Shown here: piece by piece, positions 21,815 through 33,774 of the stretch | Layout: every line of letters starts with the position of its first letter | Position numbering within the stretch: the first letter of the stretch is position 1 | Assembly (NCBI GenBank): GCA_963855995.1 | Contig: OY979721.1 | Coordinates: forward strand, 14,673,893 to 14,737,892 | Direction of reading: 5' to 3' | Source of the DNA: Muricea muricata | Lineage: Eukaryota; Cnidaria; Anthozoa; Malacalcyonacea; Plexauridae | Length of the DNA stretch: 64,000 nucleotides | Made by a program: the position numbers and the translations under genes | The notes under the pieces: model-generated | Databases searched by the model: none | Told to the model about the DNA's origin: nothing | The model's input: only the letters and a program-made list of their open reading frames with translations

Positions 21815-24800
21815 ATGGATTTATTTCGTGTTGAAACTGGAACGGTTCCTGGACAAAGCTGCACTGAAGAAGCAATGCCGTTCCTTCGACGTAGTTCAAA
21901 AATGAACGAGCCTGCAGTCCCAATAAACTCAAGAGTATTTCTTGTTAGTGATTCCCTAGCTTCTGTCGCCAATATGTCGTTGACTTTGGCCAACGACAAA
22001 GGACACAAGGCAAGTTTTTCTTTGAATATTGTGGCGAGACTAATTCAATTTCCTAGTGAGCGTAGTAAGAATCTTAAAGATTAGCTAACGTAATTCAAGA
22101 GATGGTAGCTGTTATTTGACATTTTTACTTCTTGCTGCAGGAATATTCAACCCCACCCGGCTCTCCTGTAACACAAAGAAATTCTGAAACAAATCCATCC
22201 GTATGCCTTGAATATCGCCAATTATCTCCAAAGAACCTGCTATCGACCAAATGCCTTGTCAATCAACCCCAACGACGTTCAAGCGGTAAAGTCGAGATAG
22301 AAGAAGCCTCACAGACAGTCCAGTCTTCAACATCATCAGTAAACCAATCAAACAATTCGCCAGTTCATTCACGCAAGAAAAAGACATTAGAAGAATTAGC
22401 AAAAGAATGGAATGCAAACAAGGTATACAGTTTGTTTTGTACTTTTTCCTTCGTATTTCCATTACAGTGCCCCTACTATAAGTGGGGCGACTTACACAAC
22501 ACTCGCATATAATCCACCACAATTGTTGATATATATAACGAGGTTTAGATACGCAAGCATGTCGTGTAATGGCTGAGTGTGCATCAGTGCATGACGATTA
22601 CAGTTTACGATTATAGTTCACTCGTTGACTTTTTCAAATTTCACGCTTATTACTAGTTTGTTTATTGTTAAATTGACATTGTTTTTCCGCTACGCTGATT
22701 GGTCAACGTGTCATTTTGAGCGATCTTCCATTGTCGTTCTTCAATGTGATTGGTTAGTGTTGTCTGAGTGGCACTACTTATAGTCGACGTACCGTAACTC
22801 TCTAAAACTTTCCAGTAACACCATCATTAATCTACACAGTTCTCCCTAAGGGTTCTTCTTGGTGTAACGAGTATTAATCGTCCGCCTTCAAGGCACCACA
22901 ATGACCATTCTTGACTGTATAATGTCACTTGGCACTGACTGTATGATCTCATTTTTAGAGTTCTGTTAAAAAAGCGGATAGGGGAACCAAAATTAACCAA
23001 GCAGTTGCCTCAACCCCTGAAGAAGATGACCTCACCCTGGTACGACACAGTGCTTACTATTCCACTTCATCGTCCGTTCATGGCATGTCAAGCCACGAAA
23101 GCCGGCTCCGAAATAAACTGAAGGCGAGGCAGCATTTAAATCGCAATGAAATCGTGTACCAAACAAAGAAGACAGCATCCGCACCATTAATCAAATTGCA
23201 TGCCATAACGACGGAGTAAAGGCGAAAATGTAAGGGACGGAGAATCGCAGAAATTTATGCGAATAAAATGCCGGTTTCTTGTTTAATAATACAATGCATG
23301 CAGTTTAACTATTAAACTATTCAATAAAAGATAAAAAATATTTGTTAACACTATATAATATATAATAAGCATAAATGACATACTTTATAATTATGTTTAA
23401 AAAAATTGTTGTAGTTAAATTGTTAAAGTATACGTGAATTGAAGAAATTGTAAATCATTTTGTAAATTGATCACAACAAATTCAATTGTAATTTCTTTAT
23501 TGCATTGCTACATATATTGTATCCAGAACGACTGTTTTGAAAGAAATAGATCGACAATTACTATCAATTTTGACTGCTACAAGCTAAGCTGTGTTTACAA
23601 GAGAAGAGATTGACTGTTCCTTGAATATTTCGTAAAATGCATTGTCATTTCGGTGTCCGGAGAATCGTAAGGCACGTGATTTAGGCACGCACTGCATGGA
23701 TAAAAATATCCCTTTAAACGATGGAAAATAGTTCGCACAGCACTGTAATGTCTTCTTTCTCCTATAGTTGCAATTTTTGATCCGTTTGTTTGCTGCGCAA
23801 GGAAATGGGTTGTAGTTGTTCTACGTTACAGAACAACTAACCAATTTTCGCTTTGAACAACTAAACCCTTTTTTGTGGGGCGAAAGCATTGTTTCAACTC
23901 TATGTCTCTTCGTCAGAACATGCCAAACTCATGCAGTCGTTACGTTAGATGAAGAAAATCCAAGTAAAAGAGAAGAGATTATTTGCTGGTTTTCTGGACG
24001 TATGCACCGTACAAATCTTGTAGCAGCATTTGTTGGTAGCAATAAATTTTCTGGATACAATTACCATGTGTGGCACATGCTAGCGTCGGCTTTACACGAT
24101 ATAAACAGATGTTTTCTTCGGCCGTTATCTTTTCATGTGGTGAATGATTCTTTGTTTTGTGTGAATAATAAAGTAAATAGTGTTGAATACATGCTACTAA
24201 ATAAAAAGCCGGTTTTGATTGATTGTTTTATTAGCTTACTTACCTAGATTGTTTATACATTGTTGCATTTACAATCATAATATAATCATACATTAAGGCA
24301 CTTCTAACCAAATTGTAATCACTTTAAAATAGATTGTCGCATAAACTAACCCAACCATCGCAAGCTTGAGGCTTTCGTTTAATAAATCACGTCTACGTTT
24401 TCTTTGTTTCTATTCTCGCCACTTGTGAAGATGTATGTATGTATTAGTTAGTGTGAAAATTAAGTATTCACTCGTGTCGTTTTAGGTCAAATGGATTCTT
24501 TTCCAACACTGATCCTGACTTGATGGAAATTAAACCCAGTAGACCAGTAAGTGAACCCAGTTTTAAATATCCCTTACAATAAAAGCTCAACCTCTCTGTA
24601 GTGTTGATGCTGCAGAATTAATTATTATTGTAATTTCTTCACAACTAGCCATTGGATCAAATTCTGCCGGATCACATGTCACCAGACGAACAACTCATAC
24701 GTCATCATGAGTATCACAGTCCTAAAGAGTCGAAGATCGCAATGGCAATGAGATTATCTGAAGAAAGCAACCGGACGCCAGTAGAAAGACCAGGTGGTAC

Positions 24801-26922
24801 CATGGGAATGACTTTAGCTGAACTTGCAAGATCAAGTCCCAGAAAGAAGGTATATGTGGCTTATCAGTGAATATGTGCCACTCAGGGGCAAGACAAGTAA
24901 TCTCACAAGGTTTTTGCATAATATTTTAAAGAGGGAATCCAATGCATCGACTCCAAATCAACCAGCCGTTTCACATTCGTCCTTATCCACACCACATATA
25001 TCCACTCCAGAAATGATAACAGAGGGAACATCGTCTCCTGATTCGCTGGTTCGTCACAGCGAGTTTTATAAAGGTTCCACAAGCGTAATGAGACGTCCAT
25101 CTTCTGAGAGCGCACTCTCGTTCATAGGGCGAGAACGAGGCGGCTCTACTCTATCGGATTTAGTACATCAGGGAAATGTTGATAATGATGTAAGTTGTTT
25201 CTTAAGTCTTCTTTTCGAGTTTCGGAAAAACTGATGTCGTCAATATTTAACGTGTGTTTTTAAGAGAGATGTATCTTCAGTCTTTAAAGCTTCTTACTTA
25301 GCCATTCTCTACGATATTAATATTATCTTGTAATATTTATATGTTTTTAGAGTCTTCGTGGTAGTAATTTGAGCGTGGATGAAGAATTGCTGGTAAGATA
25401 TAGTTCAATTTATATGTATAGAGAGAGATAGCTTCAACATTGAGAAGTTTTGGTCATGCGTTTGTTCACTTATCTCAACATAGGGTAGTCGAGAGAGTGT
25501 TTACAGTAACGATGGTGTCTATGGTAACCATGACGTGAGCGGAGAAATACTTATTAGTTACCAGTACTACAAGGGAAGTTTTAAATTGAAGATTTTTGAA
25601 GCTCGTGGGTTGACTGCTGTTGATAGGACGCAAAATACGTCAAACCCGTAAGTCAGTTTCTAGTGTTGTGCGTAATGGTCAATTCTGAAAGGTACTAAGG
25701 CCGCTATTTGTTTATATTTCAAAAGGTACGTTAAGGTATATTTACTGCCAGATCAAAGCCGAGCTGGAAAACGGAAAACAAAAATAAAACATGCAACTCT
25801 TGATCCTGAATTCAATGAAGAAATGCTGGTAATTATATTGGGCTTGCTAAAAAAGCAAGGTTTCCACATTTGCAGAAAAATGTGCAGAAAGTTCTTGTGT
25901 CTCTCTCTCTTTGCTATTCCCCCCCCCCCCCGCCTCTTTCTTAAGTAAGTACGTTATGGAAACTTTGTAAACCTAAATGCACGATGATCGATTTAAACGT
26001 TGGTGATTTTTTTATTTTACAGTTTAAAATAAGCACGGCAGATTTGTTAAGACGAATAGTGTGGGTCAGTGTATGGACCTATGATAGATTCGGCAGGAAT
26101 GAATTTCTGGGGGAAGTACGAATTCCTCTTGGTGATTATCAAGGTTGCGAGGTTGCACCTGATTGGTATCCATTATTACCTGCAGTAAGTAACGAGATGT
26201 GAATATGTCAAAGAATTGACTTGAATTATATGTCTTGATGTTATGTGTTACGTTGCTACTTATCTATCCCCGCTTTTCTGTTCATGATTGATATCATTTT
26301 CTACATATTTTCTAGCAATCTGCATCAAATGAAACTGGCCAAGGTGAACTTGTAGTAGCCTTAATGTATTCACCAGCAGACAAGAAACGGAAGTCAGGTC
26401 AGGGTGCTGGAAAACTTTATGTCAAAATAATTGAAGCAAAAAATCTCCAAGGCAAAGATGCTGATGGTTTGTCTGATCCATTTTGTAAAAGGTATGATTA
26501 TATTAGAGGTCGTTATTCTTTATCGCTGTATTCGTCAATCAGCTTCACTAACCGCAAACATCACGTTTGCTTTTAGCTATCTTCTGCCCGACCCACAGAA
26601 GAAGAGCAAGAAGAAAACGCCTGTCAAGAAACGAAACTTAAATCCTCGCTGGGATTACAAATTTTCGTACGATAATCTAACTATAGACGACCTCAAGCAT
26701 CGCGCATTAGAGTTGACCGTATGGGATCACGACCTGGGCACCAGTAATGACTTTTTAGGAGGTGTCCGTATAGGCCTGGGAACTAGCGATGAATCATGGG
26801 ACGATTGCACTGGAGAAGAAGTAACCCTATGGCAATTCCTGTTATCAAAGCCCAATACCTGGGCGGAAAGTACTTTGCTTTTACGAAGTGAAATGGGCAG
26901 TAGGAAAGGTCTGAGGACATAA
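21815..26922 (+). CDS. SYTL: Second synaptotagmin-like gene (tandem paralogue), C2A-C2B
   Basis: Coding exons are 21815-22009, 22141-22422, 22959-about 23086, 24486-24546, 24649-24849, 24932-25189, 25351-25392, 25484-25647, 25726-25828, 26023-26184, 26316-26491 and 26577-26922, giving about 705 aa. The donor of exon 3 is uncertain: the next exon needs phase 2 and 23086 is the best candidate. Intron 1 uses a GC donor (AAG|GCAAGT). The N-terminal half is Ser/Pro-rich with no Rab-binding domain. The C-terminus starts with the Slp signature GSRESVYSNDGVYGN and has two C2 domains (SNPYVKVYLLPD and SDPFCKSYLLPD). The five C2 exons have the same phases as the first SYTL gene, and one is the same length (103 nt), so the loci are tandem duplicates. 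C2A has lost several Ca2+-binding acids; C2B keeps all five. Probable role: phospholipid or vesicle tethering. Confidence 0.8.
23040..23219 (+). CDS. Candidate intron-retained short C-terminus of the second SYTL gene
   Basis: Beyond the possible donor CTG|GTACGA the frame of exon 3 stays open for another 59 codons (VRHSAYYSTSSSVHGMSSHE... to TAA at 23217-23219). AATAAA follows at 23323-23328. This would make a truncated protein with no C2 domains. Part of it (to about 23086) is probably coding in the full-length form too. Confidence 0.3.
   Translation, partial: VRHSAYYSTSSSVHGMSSHESRLRNKLKARQHLNRNEIVYQTKKTASAPLIKLHAITTE
23673..23708 (+). promoter_or_regulatory. Possible internal promoter: E-box and TATA-like element
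   Basis: CACGTG lies at 23673-23678 and TAAAAATA at 23701-23708, about 97 bp before the MGCSCS start codon at 23805. The spacing fits a TATA promoter with a ~70-nt leader. Such short motifs can occur by chance in AT-rich DNA. Confidence 0.3.
23805..23824 (+). CDS. Candidate alternative first exon of the second SYTL gene: MGCSCS N-terminus
   Basis: An ATG at 23805 begins MGCSCST. Met-Gly-Cys-x-Cys-Ser is the classical dual acylation signal (N-myristoyl Gly plus palmitoyl Cys) of Lck-type Src kinases and G-alpha-like N-termini. A possible donor (TCTAC|GTTACA) after 20 nt leaves phase 2, which is what the exon at 24486 needs, giving Thr then SNGFFSNTDPD. The joined frame runs to the normal stop as a 510-aa protein. 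Without splicing it stops after 11 codons. The donor is weak, so this is a hypothesis supported by phase, signal type and upstream promoter-like elements. Confidence 0.4.
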
Positions 26923-28686
26923 CTGTTACATTGAGACTGCAGTTGTTGTTTTTTTTATATATTACAACAGGTGGGTTTCATTAAGTATTTAAGCATGTTT
27001 ACACTTTTGATTTCTAGTGCTTTTTTCTTCAGACATCAAATGAATTGATAAGTTATGAATATTCATAGCCGATGTTCTTTTATATGGATATCTCCAGAAT
27101 TACCACTTTAGCAAAACATGAGAAACCAGACACAAATGTTTTGGTATTTACCGTACGGACTACGAAAAAGTAATATATTGAATTTCTTAAATTATTTTCC
27201 ACTTAATTAGTCACTTTAAATCATTCTGATGTTGATGATCAGTTAACTCGTGTGTATTCGTATGTTTAGGTTTAGACCACTCCGGTGGTTTGTATTTCAT
27301 CTAAGGCTGTATACAGCCACCTGTTTGGATGCATAATATATTTAGTTGTATAGTTTCAGTATGAGTTACAGAAGTGTAGATAATGCTCAACTCTGGAAGT
27401 GTTAATACTTGTAAAAGAGAATGTAAAAGAGAGTAAATTATAAAAGAAAGGAAAGCAAATTAATCCCTTTATTTATTTACAAATCAATTTTTTTGGATGG
27501 ACGCATACAGTAGAATAATTTTCTAGCGTTACGGAGTGCTCTATGGACGGGTTTGTGATGGGAGTAATGAGTAATCCCAAGGGGACTGTGCATGGACTAT
27601 ATAAGAACGATTAACAGAATGTTTGTCATTCGAGGCAAATCTCTTCGCCATACAACATTTATTCGCGTTGTCTTGATATTGAATAAGGTATATGTAAATA
27701 AGTCAATAACATCTGTACTTGTCCAAAAAAGAATTGGCAACAAGAGATGCCCTCCTATGCTGTTGGTGACGGAGATTGGCTAGAAAATGTTTTATACTCG
27801 TCAGCATGCATATAGAGTATAAACTACAATTCATTGTAATATCAAAGTAGTGATAGAAATGTACAATACTATTGCATTGCTTCATAGTAATACCCTTAAT
27901 AGCGTAAAACCTCAACGAGCTACCTTATTATAGGTTGGTATAATCACAAGATAGCAAAGAGTAGAGTAAGAGTCAATCCAAAAGCTATGAATTTGAAATT
28001 TTCTTTTTTAAGAAACAAGCCTCTAATTGGTTAGCTAAACAGATCAAAATAAATATTTGTAGTGTTGATTGTAATAATAAATTGTCTAATTTTTATTTGC
28101 TAGAAATAATTACAGAAAGATTAGTGCAGTTAGTGTATTTTGATTGCGCACCTATCTTATAATGTGCAGAAAATCAATTCAAGTGTTCAGGATGGATTTA
28201 TAAAAATTAAAAATGGTTATATTATTTACAATTGTATGGTTTTGATTCAGAAATGTAATCGTATGTCTATACTATTTTGAGAAAAGCTTCAACTTTAGCA
28301 TTGTCATTACGACAGATCTAGAATTGGCCTTTGTTTGTGTGGTAAAATAACATCTTAATTTAGGTTATACCATTACGCGAGTACTGCAAGTGCTCACTTT
28401 GCATAAAAAAGAATGGAAGCTTTTATAGAGTTTGCTCACGTCTTGTTTCCTGAAGATTTGAGGTGCTAGAATATTGGCAATTGTAGTTGCACATATTCAC
28501 ATAGTTGTCTTTTGCCCGATTGATTGTTTTGAAATCCAGGTTTAGTTTTTAATGTCGATTGTTTTAGACTCCATGAGCAAAAACACTTGAATATGGGTTC
28601 CTCTTCTTCATTGTTGATATTCCGGCACCTTTGAAGAGTAAAAGAACTTATTTATTTTGAATAACATCTTATAAGATTACGTTAAC
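26923..28686. other. Convergent intergenic region
   Basis: This region lies between the stop codons of the second SYTL gene (+) and the MCT-like gene (-). It is AT-rich and holds both 3' UTRs. A minus-strand AATAAA (TTTATT at 28651-28656) lies about 30 bp after the MCT stop. No protein-like frame or clear repeat was seen. Confidence 0.5.
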
Positions 28687-31600
28687 CTATTCTCCTGTTT
28701 TCGTTTCTGCGAGCAATCCCAACCCAGATACTTCTGCTGGAGAACAGCCATTTGTATCATAACCACTTGAAGCAGTTGATAACCTAAGTTGCTCTGATCT
28801 TGAATTATCCCTATCTGTCATATATTGTCCGGCGTGCTCCTGATGTCCCTCCTCCTCAAGCTCATCAATAGAATCTTTCATGGTGTTTTCAGTGCGGATA
28901 TTAAACACTGATGAGAGTCTGTTTTTCTTTGCTATTAAACTGTCACTACCAGCCTCGCCTAAATTGTGGGATTCTTCTGGGATTGTTAAAGAAACTACTG
29001 GTAGGGATCCACGTCTTCGGCTAAGGTTGTATGCCTTTGGCTGAATAGGTTTTGATACATTTGGTGGGTTTGCCATGTTTGGATAGTTAACAGCTGGAAG
29101 TGATCCCCGTCTCTTATTTCGGTTAAATTTTGGGGGTGCATTCACACTGACCAGCGGTATTCCTTGTTGTGCGAGAAGGTTAGCGTCGACTAGTAACAGT
29201 TGGGTGACACGCGGCGGCTTAGTGTCTCCTTGTGTTGGGTTACCAGGTTTATAAGCTATTGCAGGAAGAGAGCCCCGTCTAGTTCGCACGCGGTTAGGGC
29301 GTGGTTTATCACTTGCTTGGTTACCACCAGTCGTTGAAGACAGCACAGGCGAGTCAGTATAATTGACCCGATCATCAGAACTCATTTCTGCAGACAATTT
29401 TGCAATTTTCTGTATTCCTGGGGATGGCAATGGTTTTTCTGCAGGCAAATTGGGATTCTGGTTATTCATATACAGCGCAGGTAAAGAACGGCGTCTGCCT
29501 CGTGTGTAGTTTGGCCTCTCCACTGCAATCTGTGTGACTGGAGAAATATTACCGTTTTCAGGAGAGAAGACTTCAATTTCTAGAAAACTATTCCTCTGCA
29601 TGACTGGTTCTGATTCTGTACTGGATAGAAGTTTTCGACGACTTTCAATCGAAGCTCTTCGCTTGAAATCGAATTGTTTTTCCCATGTTTCTGAATGTTT
29701 TTTCACTAATCTTGGTATAAGAAACATCGTCAGGAAACCGACAAAACTGGTACTGCCAGCTACGTAGAACGCGACGTTGTATGACTGCCATGCATCAAAT
29801 ATCCAACCTAGTAGTGAGAAAGTAAGGCTATATCACACCTTTCGTCCACCGTGATTTGTAGGATGCTGTTTATATTAGAGAGGTCCCAGATATTCTTACT
29901 TAAGAGTTGCCCAAAATTAAATAGAAAATTTTCCCACTGATATTCGTTATTGTATCAGAGATCATGAAAGTTCTCATTAAAGATAGTTAATAAGATGATT
30001 GAGGAGTATTCGTATTTGAAAAATGTAAGTATGTGAGTAATCGTGTCGTAGAGTTCATGTACATGTCATTAAAAGTGAGTTTGCTGAAGAATATTACCTG
30101 CTACAGGTGGTCCAAGTGTCATAGGTATAGCAATAGAACCAAACAAATAACCCAAAGCAACATGCAGGTGTTTCATACCAACTATACTTGAAGTGACGAC
30201 TGCCACTTGACCAACGAAACAACCATCGAAGAATCCAAATGTAATAGCATAAAGCACTAGACCCGCATAGCTTGTGGCCAATGACAGTAAAGCAGTCGAG
30301 GCACCGATTATCAGTATTGAAGTTTGAAACATTATGAGTCTATTAACTCGTTTCATGTCACCAATTTTCCCGAAAAACACTCGGCCAATAGTCGAGGCTA
30401 TTGATAGATAGCCTATTAGCCAAGCTGCCTTGTCCGATGACACACCTTGGAGACCGGCAAGTCGTACCTAAATACGATGAAAGATGCACCGGAATTTTTA
30501 AGTTCTATAATATATTGATAAACACACGGTGGGAAACGTAATTTATACTGGAGAAATGTTTCAAGAAATCTTTACAACTTACCAAGTGGACAAATGGAAT
30601 AAAGTACCCAAAAAGAAAGAAGGAGATAGCAACAACCCAAACAATAAACGATTTATTTCTCCAAATGTTCAGATCCACACAAGGATGAGCTGTCTCCTTG
30701 TTCTTTTCCTTTCGACCAGCCAGAGGTCGGAACAACCATACAGCTATAAATAGCAGTGATGCAGTCCCACTCAAAAAACGAAATGTTGCCCGCCAACCTT
30801 AAAGATTAAGAGATTTTCCTCGATTAGAATTTTGTGTGGTGGTATAGTAATAGATCATGAACCTTAGTCCTAGTACAACAAGAACAACAATGTAACTGCA
30901 TGCATATTGAAAATGACTCGACTATTTAACCGTTCGATTGCGAGCTTAGGTGAATAACGAGTAGAGTGATGATAGCATTGCAATATATTCTACTAATTAG
31001 AAATATGTAACTTCGAAGTTTTCGTTAAAGGCAATCGCACTTTGAGAGCACGTTCAAAAATGCAACTTACCTAGAGTAGACAGAAGCTTCTGGATAACAG
31101 GTGCCATGATGAGTGAGCCAAAACCACTTCCAGATGTGCCCAGCCCGTTAGCCAGGGCCATGCGTTTATCAAAGTATTGAGCCAATATAACCATGGATGG
31201 CACGTAGCACAAACTGGAACCTACGCCCCACATTACACCATACGTCGCATACATCTTGGGAACATCTGTACTGGTAATGAATGACGATAAGAGTAGTCCA
31301 GATACTGAGAGAAATGCTCCGGTCAGTGCTGTCAGTCGACAACCAATCCGCTCACATAGTGCACTCGCGATTGGACCAAAGAAAAAGTTGAGACCCATTG
31401 CAATTGAGCCTATCCAGGCTGGAATATCATAAGACAGTGATTTATTATGCATGCAATGCTACAAGAGTTAAACAGGACTTGAAATAGCAGCCAATCATCG
31501 ATTGTTATGTAAATGTCTTTGTATTCTTCGAGACATTATACACAGACACTGGGTGTTATGGACTAGAACGTTCGCTGTCATACTTCAAAGCATAAGGCTA

Positions 31601-33195
31601 AAGTTATCACTTTTGAAATGCTTACTATAAGTAGGGGAGCCAAACAAAATTTGTAATTCATTAGTTTAAACAAGCATACTAAATGTCGTGCTGGGCTGCA
31701 GGAAATAGGATAACTGCTTTGGAAAATGAACTTCGGGCAGTAGCGGGCACTTGCACACGAAGGGGCTGATTGGGATGTCGACATTATTAAAAACATGTTT
31801 CTTCGCGCTCCTCTTTGGCAAAATGATTGATCTATGCTTGGAGGAATAGAGTGTAATCGAAGTTTAGCACAGGAATTAGATATCTTTTTTGCATGAGACA
31901 CGACCTGCGTGAGTGTAAGACACATCACACGACCTGTATGAGTTGTCTCGACATATGCTATGTACAAACAAGTTTTTGTTCGCAGATATTTGACACTCAA
32001 CTCCTATAATCATTCTCCCCCTCGCGACATCATTTTTGTAGTAGCAGTGTTTAAAAGTACAAGCCAGCATGAATCTAGGCTATTTTAACATATACGTGCT
32101 GTTTAGGCAACGTGGGGCTTATTTTTAGTCAAAAATAACGTGCCCTTTAATCGCTGGTATTTCATGTATGTGTAACCAACATTTGATGCAGCAAAAGACC
32201 TGTCCTACCAATAATGATTTCCCAGAGAACAACGAAAGATTTGCAGGCACAATATAACACTCTAGTATTTTAATAGCATGCAATATATGATTTGAGGTAA
32301 ATTAAACTGACCAAAATATATAATATTGTCTATATATATACCCATTTACATTGATCAAGTTATCTCACCATAGTAACAGCAGTTAGTGTCCAATAAGCAT
32401 GTAATATTTATACTTAATATCGTTTCTATATCTTTAACTTTGTACGACTAATATCAGTACGTACGATTCATACCTATAATTGGCTATATAATGTAACCAC
32501 ATCAACACAACTGATAACATGTAATGCATCCCAAATACCTATAATCCTATTACTTCATAGACGATAATGCGATTAGAGTTACGACTATAGTATAGGATCA
32601 TATACATGTGAAGATCTGCAACGTGCTAATGAGCCAAGAATTTGGAGTGCTAAGTATACATGCATTAAGATTATCCAGCTCATTGGTAATCATTGTAGTA
32701 GCATATAATCTAACGGCAAAACCACAACACTATAACTATATGCCTGTTATTAAACACACCTCATACTAACTCGTTCATAGGTAGCGATCAAATTCTAGCA
32801 GTTATCACGAGGGGGGAATATTGAATCATGCACTTTGTTCTTATAGATGTTTGCCGTCAAAATACTGATCGTAATATAATCCTAAACATCGCAAGAGTCT
32901 CACCTGTTTCAGCGCTACTAATTTGTAGCTCCCGAATCAAAGTGCCGTAGATCACCCCGAATGAATTGTGCGTACCAAACACAACAAAATTACAAATAAA
33001 AGCACCGAGGCAAACTAACCAACCAAATCCTCCATCAGGCTTTGTTACTTCGCCACTTTTATTATCCGCCTCTCTCGTTCCCGTTTCTTCCAGTTGTCCG
33101 CTTTCCGCATCCATACTCTTTGGCCTTTCACCGAAAGGATCATTTTCATCGGCCTTGGAGGTATTATTCTCTGTGTTAAGCTCGATTTCGGCCAT
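28687..33195 (-). CDS. Monocarboxylate-transporter-like protein (SLC16, MFS), five exons
   Basis: Coding exons on the minus strand are 32904-33195, 31071-31418, 30583-30797, 30098-30467 and 28687-29807, all GT-AG and in phase, giving 781 aa. After an acidic cytosolic N-terminus comes KPDGGFGWLVCLGAFICNF, which carries the SLC16 TM1 signature (D/E)G(G/S)(F/Y)GW. Further helices include AWIGSIAMGLNFFFGPIASAL, the GSGFGSLIMAPV turn, a long basic loop before WRNKSFIVWVVAISFFLFGY, and GYLSIASTIGRVFFGKIGD after the central loop. The family carries monocarboxylates, aromatic amino acids or thyroid hormone by H+ coupling or facilitation; the substrate cannot be read here. The C-terminal tail (~residues 440-781) is unusually long and has four RRGSLPA-type repeats. 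The start ATG is the only one upstream of TM1 in exon 1. Confidence 0.85.
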
Positions 33196-33774
33196 ATCTT
33201 TCTACTGAACGGCAGAGATAGAAGCATTGCTTGTTATTCATGGGTGTTGTATCCTGTGATGTGTTTTTGTCCTGCACAACGGTTGGTCTAATATTTAAAC
33301 GCAAGGTCAGCTATTAATGTTTAAACTGTATGTACCGAGTTTCCAGTGGAGCAGAAGCTGTCGCTTTTAACTAACTACATTTGTACTGGATAGTTCTATG
33401 TGCTTTAAACTGTTGTTCCTAAAGTTTCAGGATATGTTGATCTTTATATCTGGCATCATGTCAGTAAAAAAACTTGCATGGCTCTGAACTGTTCTTGGTG
33501 CAAGAACGTCGCTAATATTCCTCTTGTTTTACTAATCCCTTTTGCCGTCCTCTACACAAAGTTTGCGAGAGGTTCTACATATTGAAAATCATTGTTTAAA
33601 TATTGAATATTTATTCAGCTGTATTTACACATCGCTTGTTTATATTACAATTAAGTATTCTTCTACTGAAATGCAATGCTAACATTTGATACTATCTGTT
33701 TTATTTACAATTATTAATTGAGATAAAATTATATACATTCAAGAAACTGCACATTCTGTCTCAGACAACTCACG
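33196..33774. other. Intergenic: MCT-like gene 5' region and GPCR 3' region
   Basis: This spacer holds the upstream region of the MCT-like gene and the downstream region of the GPCR. A minus-strand AATAAA for the GPCR appears as TTTATT at 33700-33705, about 70 bp past its stop. Nothing else was recognised. Confidence 0.45.

Noticed and set aside
23816-24247. 143-codon plus-strand frame between SYTL2 exons
   Set aside because: It has no upstream ATG in frame, no splice partners in phase and no family resemblance; it overlaps the MGCSCS candidate in another frame.
31578-32000. 140-codon minus-strand frame in MCT intron 1
   Set aside because: Out of phase with the flanking exons, Cys-rich random composition, no MFS helix pattern.
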